Assembly: GCF_000227135.1 (NCBI RefSeq)
Contig: NC_018259.1
Location: 872,986 to 900,643, forward strand
DNA: 27,658 nucleotides
Direction of reading: 5' to 3'
From: Leishmania donovani
Lineage: Eukaryota > Euglenozoa > Kinetoplastea > Trypanosomatida > Trypanosomatidae
In this document: positions 19,155 to 27,658 of the stretch, one piece after another
Position numbering within the stretch: the first letter of the stretch is position 1
Layout of the letters: each line of letters opens with the position of its first letter
The notes under the pieces: generated by a model
Told to the model about the DNA's origin: nothing
The model's database searches: none
The model's input: only the letters and a program-made list of their open reading frames with translations
Position numbers and translations under genes: made by a program

Positions 19155-22100
19155 AGAGGAACGGGAAGCAGCGTAAAGAAAAGGAAAGAAAGCACAGCGA
19201 GCGAGTAACGAGAAAAGGAAAAAGTGAATAAGCAGACACGAAGGAAGGCTTACGCACAAAGCAGAAAACGCAAAACGCACCGGATGTCAAGGAAAGATAA
19301 ATCCTGAAACACAGTCGCTCTACTATACCAGAGAGAGTGTGTGTGATTGTGGGCTTCTAAAATAAAAAGGGGGAGGGAAGAAGAGAAAGATCGTGAAAAA
19401 ACAGTAAAACGGCAATGCTGTGCACGGTAGCGGGAAAAACAACAGCAGCCCCGTTGATGAGGCGAAGGGTGAAACAACCATAAAAAGAGGGACAGGGCGT
19501 AGAAGGAGAAGATGTGGTTGTGTTTTGCTGTCCACCGTGCCTTCCTCCGTAGCGTATCGCGTCGCCGCTGCTGATCGTGTAATCTTCGACAGCTTTTCTA
19601 ATACGCGTTAGTGTAACCGCGTCTTTCTTTTTTTTTGCCTGCTGATATGGCCCTTTTCCTTTCCTTTATTTATTCTTTTCGTTTCCGTTCTCGTTGCTTG
19701 CGTCCGCTTCGATGAGTAGGTGTCGCGCGCACCCCCTCCCTGCCGAGAGACCTTTGTCAGCGGATGCTCGGCTACCTCTTTTTTTCGTTTTCTCTCGCGA
19801 CTTCGTTTCGGGTTTCCTTGTATCCCTCTCCTTTCTGCTTTAGTTTTGCAGGTTTGAGTCAAGAGAAGAGGAGGAGAAGAGCGAAGCGGCGAAGCCACGT
19901 CCGGGAGCAATCAAGCGGGGAAGAGGAGGGGAGGGGAGCGCCAAAAAAAGATAGCGGAAGGCGGCGGCGACAGTGCAGGTGTGTGGGCGGATGCGCACAC
20001 CCCAGAGGCAGCAAAACACCTAATTCCAGAAGGATGAAAAAAAGAAAGCAGAAGACTGCGGCCAGACGTCCTGCGTAGTCGTGTTGCTGTGTGGGGTCAG
20101 TCAGGCCTTGAGAGAGAGGGCAATGTTGCTGAAATCGACTCCCTTTTCTTCCGTGGGGAAGTATGCGTGCTATCACGCTTATCGGCCTCACAAAACCGGA
20201 AAAAGCAGCGCACGGAGAGGGATACACACACGCACACGCACAAAAGCGTGCGGAGCAGTTTTGCACGCAAAAACGCCGACTTCACTCAGTGAAGAGAACG
20301 GGGAAGAAAGGAGACGAAGCGCTGCTGCTTTTTGATGGCGAGAGCTTCGCTTTCAATCGACCCCACCGTAAGACTTGGGCGTGACGTTTCCGCACGGCTG
20401 CACCTTCTCTTTTTCTTTTCTCGACTCGGCCGCCGACGTTGCTCTTCCTTTGAAACGCCTCGCTTAACTCAGCCACGCCGCAAAGGTGCGCCGTACACGG
20501 GCAAAACGCAAGCACGAGATCCTGATGCGGTGCCCCGTTTTCAGCCGCTGTTTTTTTTTTTTCCGGCTCTTTCTCCTCGCCTGCGCGGCCTTTTTTCTGC
20601 TTTGGTCCACAACACAGATTGCAATGTGCGGTCAGGTGTCTCGCGTACAGAGCGTGCTGACGAAAGGGGCCTTGTGTGAAAGGCGTTTGTGGGCGTGTGC
20701 CTATACACGTGTGTGCGAGTGTGGCGCGGTCTCCCACCCCCTCCTCTCCCTTGGGTGCACTCGTACGCTACGTATTTGCCTGTATTCTCCCGTCCAGCAG
20801 ACGACGAGCGAGACACGAAATACAATCAAGCAGGATAAAAGTGAGAACGAGGAAAGGAAAGTATAGGAAAGAGAGCGAGCGAGCGAGAAAAAAGGTCTCG
20901 GAGAGCAATCTGCCCGCTATGCCTTCTTCCCTTTCCTTGTGGGGGCGTCGTGCCTTTTGAGTGTGTCAACGAACCAAATTAATGATAATAATAAACGAAA
21001 ATGGACAACGCCTCGCGCGCCGATCTGCCGAGATGAGGAAGATGGTGATGGTCGCCGTGATGGTGGGAGGGAGAAGAAGCAAGGAAAGGGTGAGCAAACA
21101 CAGAAGGCGTGAGAGAGCGACTGAGTGAAAAAAAGGGAGGAGGTTGTGCTCGAAACCAAACCCACACGAGCAGAGAACAGAAAGCAGAAAGGCACAAGGA
21201 CAACTAACAAGGGCAACGCACGCACGCAGACGTACACAATAAAAAGGGGGAAGGGAAGGAGAAGAAGAGGCAAAGACTAAAAAGGGCAGGCGAAACACAG
21301 CAGAAGACACACACACACACAAGCGTGCGCGTGCGGGTGCGCGAGGAGAGGGGCAAAATACAGAGAAAATTGAGTGAGAGTCGCAGAAGTAGGCAAAAAG
21401 TCACGTGCGGTAAAATGGGAGGGAGTCGTGAGAGATGCGATAGTACCCCGTCGTCGGCAAGCGCTGATACCACACACGCACGTACACTTGCACTTGCTTA
21501 CTCACATGAAGGTGACGGCAGCGAGAGGAAAACAGAGGGAGAGCGTAGGCACCTATCCCGGTTGCGAAGTGGGCTAGTCGGATAGTAAAGCCGAAAGGGG
21601 AAAAATGGCACAAAAAAGCGAAAAAAAAAGTGGTCTGTCACCGAGACCGCTTTCAAGCTTTTCTTTGTGTGTGTGCTTGCGTGCGTGAGTGTTTGTGTGT
21701 TCGCTCCTTCCTGAAGAAGGCGCACCGCCGTTATGTGTCGCTGTCCGTTTGTTTGTTTCCTTCCTCCTCTTCAGTGGCGGGGGCACCGAATAGGAACACG
21801 AAAAAAAAGAGAAAAAAGAAGGCGAAGGCGCGATTCCGACCTCCTCTGTGTGCGTGTCTGTGTTTGTGTGTATCAATGCCGATATCTGCGCAAGTGTCTC
21901 ATTGTATAAACAGAGTGAGACAGAGAGAGAATCTCCGTATTTTAGCGTGTTTATGTCTGTGTGTGTGGAGGATGTGGGACGGTTATGATGATGTGGTGAG
22001 AGTATTTTCTTTTTTGTGTGTTGTCGTGTGTCTGTGCGAGTGTGAGTTGAAGCAAAGTATGAGTAGGAGACGAGGATGATTAAAAAAAAAACGTACAGCC

Positions 22101-22956
22101 CCCGAACTCGCTTCGCTGAGTTTGCCCCTCTCTCACTCCCTTTTCGTTCCTCAGCCGCCCTGCACACGTGTATTTTCGTTTTTTTTTCCGCTTCTTGCTG
22201 CCTCTCGTCTTGAGATGTCTCGATTTTGTTTTCCCGAAAAAAAAAAAGCAACGGCAGTCCAACCGGATGCTGTACCGCCTCGCTATGCGTCTTGCTCTTT
22301 CGTTTTCTCCTTTCTGGCACGTGATGGATGGTTGCTGCGGTAGAAGAGAAGCGAGCGAAAACGGAGAGAAAAGAGGTGCTAAATGCGGACGTATGCTGAT
22401 GCTTGCCTGCGTGTCTGTCGTTGTGCGAACTTGAGCGTGGAGAATGCTCGCAGGTGCGCGGGGCGCCTGCACGTCTCCTTCGCTGAGTGGCACGCCAAGA
22501 GAAAGGACTCAAACCAAAAGTTGCAAACACCACAGCGAATTGCGATTCGTTTTTGTTGTTTTTTGGCCTTTGCCTCTTTCCTCGTATGCCGCAAAATACA
22601 CGCGCACACACACGCGAAAAAAAAAGCAAAACGAGAGAGCGCGAGCAAGCGCGAACGAGCACGCCAGTAAAAAGGATGAAGAAGACGCGGAAGTGGGCAG
22701 GTGAGCGGCGAGTTGGCGGAGTGTACGTGCGCGTACCTCTGTGTGGTACAAGGGAAGTAAAGCAAGAGTTTGAGGGCGGCCAAAGAAGGAGGGAAAGTGA
22801 AAAGTGAAGGAAAGCCAGAAGGACGCCTGCCTCAGCAGTGCGCGTGCGACAGCAACGCTGCCAATACACTCGCGCACCGTGAGAAAGAGTGGCCAAGATC
22901 CGAAGGGAGCGAAAACAAAGTCAAGCAAGCGATTTCTCTTTTTTCTTTCGTTTCAA

Positions 22957-23541
22957 CGCGCCCATTGCTCTCCGACACAATATGATGTCAGCTCTACCGG
23001 GCCTGCCACAGGCCCCATCGCCTGGTGTGAGGCAGCACAAGAGACGCATTACAGCAATGCGCCAACTCACCCATCGGAGCACGGCCCCTGCCTCCGATCG
23101 CCACCCACCCGCCCGCCTCGCAGGTCGTCACCTGGCGCATCCCTCGGGGTGGCTTAGGCGGCCTTCGCCGGTGGGCAGCGAGGGCCGGCGGTGGAATACG
23201 GCGTTCGAGCCACGCAGGCACTCTTGCCTACCATATGGGTGGTACAGGCGTGCTCACTGCCGCGGGCCGCCCCGACGCAGCGCCATCCACAGCATCACCG
23301 CCGGCATCAGCAGCGATGCATCGCTCGCACCCCCTACGCCGCAGGCGCCTCACCCGGTCACCACCAGAGGTGGCGCAGCATTGGCAGCGATAGGGGGCTG
23401 CCTGGCTCCCCCTCACCCACACACACACAGAGTGGGGGGTGCACTGGACAGTGAGACACCAAGCACGGAGGCATGCCCTCCGTACCCCCCCCCGTCATTC
23501 GGGAAGGCAAGAGAAAACGGGAACACAAAATAATAAAAAAA
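22957..23541 (+). mobile_element. SIDER-like short retroposon, copy 2 (570 bp body plus A-rich tail)
   Basis: The body (22957-23526) matches copy 1 at 14142 base for base except for one additional C in the poly-C run near the 3' end. The tail differs: AAAATAATAAAAAAA (23527-23541) versus a pure A9 in copy 1. The sequences outside the block are unrelated, which defines both ends exactly. It lies about 1.6 kb downstream of the CS-domain gene stop codon, presumably in that transcript's 3' UTR, with the A-run pointing against transcription. No clear target-site duplication is visible. The near-identity of the bodies points to recent copying or gene conversion. Confidence 0.75.
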
Positions 23542-25101
23542 TTGAGTAGCAGAAGAGGCGTTGCGAAGGTGAAGAGAGCGCGCGCTTGTCAATGAACAGC
23601 TGTGGGTGGTGGCCGGTAGCATGAAGGTGGAAAATGAGAAGGAGCGCGAAAGTCGAACATCAACAGAAGGCACGAAAAAAAAAAGGAAACGAAAGGGAGA
23701 TGGAATCGCAAGGGAGGCAAATAACAGAGAGCGGGTGAATCGCGGCGGCAATGCAGGGAGGGGGGTAGTGGCATTGGCGGTGAAAAGGGGCAAGAGGGAA
23801 GAGGGGATTGTGTGGGTGCGTGTGTGTGTTTGTGTGTGCACCGTTTCGCCTTTGCGCCTGCATGTAGTGGCGATGGGAGAGGGCGGAACGCAGGGAAGCC
23901 CGCATGTGGAAAGAGAGAGTCGAGGTGCCTAGAGGGAGGAGGTAGAGTCGGCAAAGGAATCAGCAATGAAGAACCATCTGCGTCTTTGGCTGCTGAGAAA
24001 GGTGCCCCTCCCCGGGTAAACGCGCACGGAAAGAACAAAAGCAGCACTATACCCAGTATACAGACGCAGACGGGCCTCTACACACTGCACTAGAGCGCTT
24101 TCTGGAGTTGGCATCCGTTTATGCGAATGCACAGGACGTGCATCAAAGACCGTCAAGCGAGAGCAGCATCATGCCGTGCTGAGAGGTTGGAGTCAGAAGA
24201 AGGAACAAGGAGAGAGGGAGTGCTCCGACGCGAGTGTTTGCCTTCACTTCTCCTTTCCCTCCGCTCACACGTACGCGTATGCACGTGGCTTGCTGCGCAA
24301 AGGCATCCATCGGCCCATGCGAGAGTCGAGATGCAGTGAACGCATACACTCAGGATTCATATGTTTTATTGCCGCCGTGATAACTCACCTCTTCTGTTCG
24401 GTGCGCGTGTGTGTCTCACGCGAGAGCTCTCGCTCTGATTCCCTTGTGGAGCCTCCCTGCGCATGTGTGATGAAGGGCTCTGCTGGAGAGCAGGGGGGGA
24501 GGGTGTCGAGAGAGGAGGGCGAGAGGGGGGTCGATGTGGATGAGCGAGTGGGGAAGCACTCGCAGTATCATCCAAGGGACGGACACACACGGAAAGATGC
24601 AAAAAAAAAAAACATATCACGTCACATCTGGCAAAACGAGAAGGAGGGCTCGGCGCACCAAGAAGAGGAGACGAGAGTGGAGAAAGTGGGGAGTGTGAAC
24701 ACTCAAGCAGCGATGCCCTCCTTCCAGACGCGCGCACAGACACACATAAAATAAAGGAAATAATGGAAGAAACGGGGAGAGGAGGCAATCGTCTTGGAGA
24801 CGAACCTTCTCCGTGTGCGGGAGGGAGGCAGAGGAGAGGGGCCAAAGATTAAGAAAGAGAAAGACGCGAAGCACTCAAATTGACCACGCGGTCCATCCCA
24901 CCCTCTTCATGTAAAGGTGCATCACATTACAGCGGTGAAGAGCGGCCGGAGGCACTTGAGTTGACTAGTGGCTGATGCCTCTACTCCGGGAATTCTTCAT
25001 GCTTCTGCTTTCTTCTTCTGTCCTCCAGCGTCAGCCTCTCCAGAACCTCCTCACCTCATCTGTAAGGTTATAAACGAAAGAGGATCGTGGAGGAGGCGAC
25101 T
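23542..25101. other. Proximal 3' flank of the CS-domain gene
   Basis: About 1.6 kb between repeat copy 2 and the CS-domain gene. It is purine-rich on the plus strand with A-runs at ~23676-23685 and ~24601-24612 and a T-containing mixed block at 24230-24450. Frames are short and overlapping. It is probably the proximal 3' UTR of the CS-domain transcript. Confidence 0.6.
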
Positions 25102-25665
25102 TTACTCCGCATCCGCTGCATCGCCGTCAGCTGCTGAGTCCTGGTCGCTCGCCTCTCCCTCCAGGTCCAACCACACACTCTCCACCTTCTTTGCCAGTCT
25201 CACCAAAATCTGCTGCGTCTTCGGCTTCACCTTTGTCGAGCTCCTGTCCTTGTCAATCCGCTTCGACAGGCGGATCGAGAGGCTTTTCGCGCGCGTCCTC
25301 CCCGCCTCATCCGCAGTGGCGAAGGTGACCTTGAAGGAGTTGCCGGTGAAGGTCGCCTCGATAGAGCTCTCGTCCAGCGTTCCGCCCTCCGGCACGACGG
25401 TGTCGATGTACACCGACACAAACTTGTCCCCGTCGCACCAGCTGTACTTGGACACAGACACCGTCGGCACAGCAGGCGCAGCCACGGCCCGAGCATCGTC
25501 CTTGGAAACGAGGTACGGCGTAGGCATCGGTGCAACATCGCCAACCTTCGCTCGATCCTTTTCGTGTTGGTGCCAGTAATAGTACGAGTTCGCCTTGTTC
25601 TTCACGGTGGTCGGGGCAGGAGCGTGCGCCGTGTCCTGCGTGACTTGTTGGTCCTCAGTCGACAT
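25102..25665 (-). CDS. CS-domain protein, CacyBP/SIP-like (p23/SGT1 superfamily)
   Basis: A 187-residue protein that probably acts as a co-chaperone or adaptor. The CS domain occupies about residues 68-165. KYSWCDGDKFVSVYID (~72-87) aligns with the first strands of CacyBP/SIP (YxWDQSDKFVKIYI). ESSIEATFTGNSFKVTF (~98-114) and KSLSIRLSKRIDKDRSSTKVKPKTQQILVRLAKK (~125-158) match the remaining strands, including the basic segment and the lone Trp (VESVWLDLEG) at the end of the sheet. Residues ~24-50 hold an aromatic NSYYYWHQHEKDRA segment, probably helical. The tail is acidic (DQDSAADGDAADAE), as in p23-type proteins. There is no room for the long C-terminal SGS region of animal CacyBP/SIP or SGT1. 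CS proteins commonly bind Hsp90, but whether this one does is inference. ATG 25665 is the first AUG after the predicted acceptor; the in-frame extension to 26415 is low-complexity and rejected. Confidence 0.82.
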   Translation of the reverse strand: MSTEDQQVTQDTAHAPAPTTVKNKANSYYYWHQHEKDRAKVGDVAPMPTPYLVSKDDARAVAAPAVPTVSVSKYSWCDGDKFVSVYIDTVVPEGGTLDESSIEATFTGNSFKVTFATADEAGRTRAKSLSIRLSKRIDKDRSSTKVKPKTQQILVRLAKKVESVWLDLEGEASDQDSAADGDAADAE

Positions 25666-25723
25666 ATCGGCGCGCAGTCGCGTACGTGAGCGTGAATCGG
25701 CAAGTAGAAATAGAGAGAGAAGA

Positions 25724-25790
25724 CTGAAACAGTAGGTAGATACAGTGTAGCCAAGTGGCAAGGAGGAGAAACAAAAAACAGAAGGATTGC
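25724..25790 (-). promoter_or_regulatory. Predicted spliced-leader acceptor for the CS-domain gene
   Basis: On the minus strand a T/C-rich tract (25785-25760, including TTTTTTGTTTCTCCTCC) is followed by CTACTGTTTCAG with AG at 25725-25724. No other AG lies between this site and the ATG at 25665, giving a ~58 nt 5' UTR without upstream AUGs. The absence of alternative AGs makes this the latest possible acceptor that retains the start codon. Confidence 0.6.
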
Positions 25791-26256
25791 CTCTGTGGGT
25801 GCGTCGGGGTGAAGGGGAGGGGCGAAGCAAGAGCGCGCCTGTGTGCGTACGTGTATGCGTCGGTGTCTTGCCGATGGCCGTGGTAGCTGTTAAAGATAGA
25901 AAGAGTAGGAGGGAGCGATGATTATTGTTGTCCTTCACGCGGCAGTAGCAGGCGATAGAGTTACTCGACGTGCGTGTTGGTGCGTCGGCGTGAGCATGGA
26001 CGCTCATGGAAGGAAGATGAAAAGATGTAGGAGGTGTTAGTCCGCCGCGAGAGAGAGGGATGGGTGGGTGGGGCCAAGGGAGAACGGAAGTTGGTGTGGC
26101 ACAGCGACGATAAAAAAGGGGGCGCAGGGTATTCAATGACGCCAATGTTGCCAATACGAGCCATGTGGCTGGTGCACATGCAGGAACACCACATAAATAG
26201 GCTTTGCGAGGGTTGAGCACGAAGGGTTGGGGAACTCCGTGCGTGCGTGTGTGTCT

Positions 26257-26283
26257 CTGCTGCTGCTGCTGCTGCCGCCGCCG
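26257..26283. repeat. (CTG)6(CCG)3 trinucleotide tract
   Basis: Six CTG units followed by three CCG units in non-coding sequence about 590 bp upstream of the CS-domain start codon. Confidence 0.9.
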
Positions 26284-26897
26284 AAGGCTAATGTGTAAAA
26301 AAGTTCGTTGTCGAACTCGCGCGCAGTCTATTTCGTGGCGCATGCAGCGAAAGACAAAAAGCAAGATCATCCTCTCCCTTCCCTGTCCCCAACTATCGAT
26401 CTCGCAGCCTTCCACGACGCATGTGGCGCCTCGGGCTTACCTCGCATCTTGAGAAGCGAGGGACGGAGCTAAAAGTCAGTAGCGGGCGAGTCCCCACCAC
26501 TACCCTGCTGCCGCGTGCTTAGGGAAGGGGCATCCCTTTCTTGATTGTTTGATGAGTAGCACAGGGATACATCAACGCATACGTACACAACCACACGAAG
26601 AAAAGCACGTGCGACCTTGTAGAACCGGGAACAGGTGCGCTAGCTGGCAGCCAGAGATGGAAATAGACTTCAGGTCAGCCGAGACGGCGATCAGTCAGCC
26701 GCACTCCGACAACTTACCTTGCGCCTCAACACGGAAGCAATGTAACAACCGCGAACAAACTAGTACAATCTTTAGCGGCGCGTGACTTGTTTCACAGAGC
26801 ACTCCGATCGATGCACGCGAGATCTACAAAGAGCTCGTGTTGTGAGCGCGTGCGCGTGTGCGTTGGCAGCATGTATTCGTCGTCCAGGGAGGGTGGA

Positions 26898-27658
26898 CTA
26901 CCAATCCTCATCCCATTTATCGTCATCCTCGAGTTGCACCTGGCGTTTCGATTGCTTGCTCACTGCCGAAGGGCTACAGAAGACACTCTGCCGAGGTGCA
27001 GGTCTCAATCCAGCTGCGCCGGACGCAGCATTCGCGGCGCCGCCGTAAGGGCTGCTCATACTGCTACTACTGCCGATAGAGCCGCGAGGTTGGAATGCGG
27101 AAACGGGCGTTGCTCCGTCCGTCGCCACCCGCACAGTCGGGGATTTCTTACGCAAACTCATTCCACCTGTCCGACGGCCCACAGTGGGAGTGACCACCTC
27201 TGTCACTCCGGCCTGTTGCGCACCAGACACTGGCGTTATCGGCGGCGAGAGCTTCTTGCGCGAAAGCGGTGCATCCCGCTGGACAGACGCTGGTGTGTAT
27301 GCTTGCGGGTAGGCAGAAAGCGGGGATGACGAGAACGACGGGTCGGCACCGCCCCAACTAGTGCGTCTTTGTGGGCAGCCGAGATATTTTGTGAACTGAG
27401 CCATGTTTACCTCCTCAAAGCCGTCATCTTCGGCCCACCCGTCATCGTCGATTACAGTCCCCGCAGGGGTCAGCATCGCATTATGACTAGAGGACCGCGT
27501 GTGCATCCCCTTTTGCATCACCTGGGAGCCCATGATCACCTCGCCGTACAGTGCTGCAGAGACCTCCTGGGCCTCCCTCGATACTTTCGCCCGCGCCGCA
27601 CTCTCCTCTCCCTCCACCACACCGACCCCCTCACGGGCGAGCCGTGCCTGCTCCTCCG
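26898..27658 (-). CDS. C-terminal 253 residues of a protein with acidic-tryptophan tail, possibly SCY1-like pseudokinase (N-terminus outside window)
   Basis: The minus-strand frame is open from the window edge to a TAG at 26898, so only the C-terminal end is seen. The first ~60 visible residues (EEQARLAREG... VSREAQEVSAALYGEVIMG) are charged and helical. They are followed by an acidic block with Trp (DDDGWAEDDGFEEV), then a long Ser/Pro/Ala-rich disordered segment with basic patches (SRKKLSPP, SLRKKSP) and many SP/TP sites. The last residues are LEDDDKWDEDW. Disordered C-termini with paired acidic-Trp motifs occur in SCY1-like (SCYL1) trafficking pseudokinases and other vesicle-coat partners, which is why that family is suggested. 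The diagnostic N-terminal kinase and HEAT-repeat parts are outside the window, so this identity is weak. A GTG at 27620 lies in frame, but the frame continues upstream of it and I do not take it as the start. That the frame codes for protein is well supported. Confidence 0.7.
   Translation of the reverse strand, partial: EEQARLAREGVGVVEGEESAARAKVSREAQEVSAALYGEVIMGSQVMQKGMHTRSSSHNAMLTPAGTVIDDDGWAEDDGFEEVNMAQFTKYLGCPQRRTSWGGADPSFSSSPLSAYPQAYTPASVQRDAPLSRKKLSPPITPVSGAQQAGVTEVVTPTVGRRTGGMSLRKKSPTVRVATDGATPVSAFQPRGSIGSSSSMSSPYGGAANAASGAAGLRPAPRQSVFCSPSAVSKQSKRQVQLEDDDKWDEDW

Larger units (their letters stand above)
16955..22956. other. Long non-coding stretch between the cyclin and repeat copy 2
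   Basis: About 6 kb without a credible gene. From 17000 to ~19500 the plus strand is dominated by purines. From ~19540 to 22600 it switches repeatedly between T/C-rich blocks (for example 19610-19860, 20395-20600, 21655-21780, 22135-22220) and A/G-rich blocks. Two minus-strand frames (330 codons at 18298-19290; 440 codons at 21574-22896) translate to Ser/Leu/Phe/Cys-rich or Lys/Arg/Thr-rich simple sequence with no domain and are judged spurious. The stretch also holds (AT)n at 17336-17351, (GT)n at 17534-17556 and three plus-strand G-quadruplex-type motifs. Confidence 0.65.
25666..26897. other. Intergenic region: 5' flank of the CS-domain gene and 3' UTR of the upstream gene
   Basis: About 1.2 kb without a convincing gene. 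It contains the splice signal for the CS-domain gene and a (CTG)6(CCG)3 tract at 26257-26283. The remaining sequence up to the TAG at 26898 should be 3' UTR of the right-hand gene. No RNA gene is recognised. Confidence 0.65.

Noticed and set aside
18298..19290. 330-codon minus-strand open frame rich in Ser, Leu, Phe and Cys
   Set aside because: It is the expected product of translating a C/T-rich strand (TCT, CTT, TTC, CCT codons). The apparent hydrophobic segments come from this bias and do not indicate a membrane protein.
19540..22600. Possible strand-switch region
   Set aside because: Recognised genes on both sides are on the minus strand and no plus-strand gene is visible, so composition switching alone does not show a transcription strand switch.
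21574..22896. 440-codon minus-strand open frame
   Set aside because: The translation is Ser/Lys/Arg/Thr/His-rich simple sequence with no domain-like segments. Other long frames overlap it on both strands. It reflects purine/pyrimidine-biased UTR DNA with few stop codons.
25666..26415. 250-residue N-terminal extension of the CS-domain protein
   Set aside because: It is in frame, but runs through a pyrimidine tract and the predicted splice acceptor at 25724 and has simple Thr/His/Pro/Ser composition. ATG 25665 is the first AUG of the predicted mRNA.
1..27658. CRISPR arrays, bacterial promoters, operons or ribosome binding sites
   Set aside because: The layout, splice signals and repeats are those of a kinetoplastid nuclear genome. 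No regularly spaced short repeats or Shine-Dalgarno-type spacing were seen.

Overview
The window looks like nuclear DNA of a trypanosomatid, most likely Leishmania. The evidence is a set of intronless genes all on the minus strand, GC-rich coding sequence, pyrimidine tracts followed by AG just upstream of start codons (the trans-splicing layout), long UTR-like spacers full of (GT)n and homopurine runs, and a ~570 bp A-tailed interspersed repeat that fits the short degenerate retroposons (SIDER) of Leishmania. The species cannot be fixed from the sequence alone.

Gene order, read in the direction of transcription (right to left): (1) the C-terminal part of a protein with an acidic, tryptophan-containing tail, possibly SCY1-like (26898-27658, N-terminus outside the window); (2) a CS-domain protein of the CacyBP/SIP-p23-SGT1 class (25102-25665); (3) a divergent PHO80-like cyclin (15836-16954); (4) a very large mitochondrial methionyl-tRNA formyltransferase (5804-9223); (5) a nucleolar-type DEAD-box RNA helicase (2564-4885); (6) the N-terminal 411 residues of a coiled-coil protein (1-1235, C-terminus outside the window). 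These are presumably consecutive members of one polycistronic unit. The functions (co-chaperone, cell-cycle or nutrient cyclin, mitochondrial translation initiation, ribosome biogenesis) show no pathway link, as is normal in these genomes.

The unusual part is the non-coding space. The cyclin gene sits alone between gaps of about 6.6 kb and 8.1 kb with no credible protein gene. Each gap holds one copy of the repeat (14142-14719 and 22957-23541). The copies are in direct orientation, 8,815 bp apart, and by eye differ by a single C in a homopolymer over ~570 bp, while their A-tails and flanks differ. The single gene between them is the cyclin, so recombination could excise or amplify it as a circle. 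Both copies lie 1.1-1.6 kb downstream of a stop codon, where SIDER elements are known to influence mRNA stability, but their A-runs point against transcription.

I found no CRISPR array, tRNA, rRNA or undescribed multigene system. The best leads are the identical retroposon pair around the cyclin, the very long presumptive 3' UTRs, and the oversized formyltransferase.
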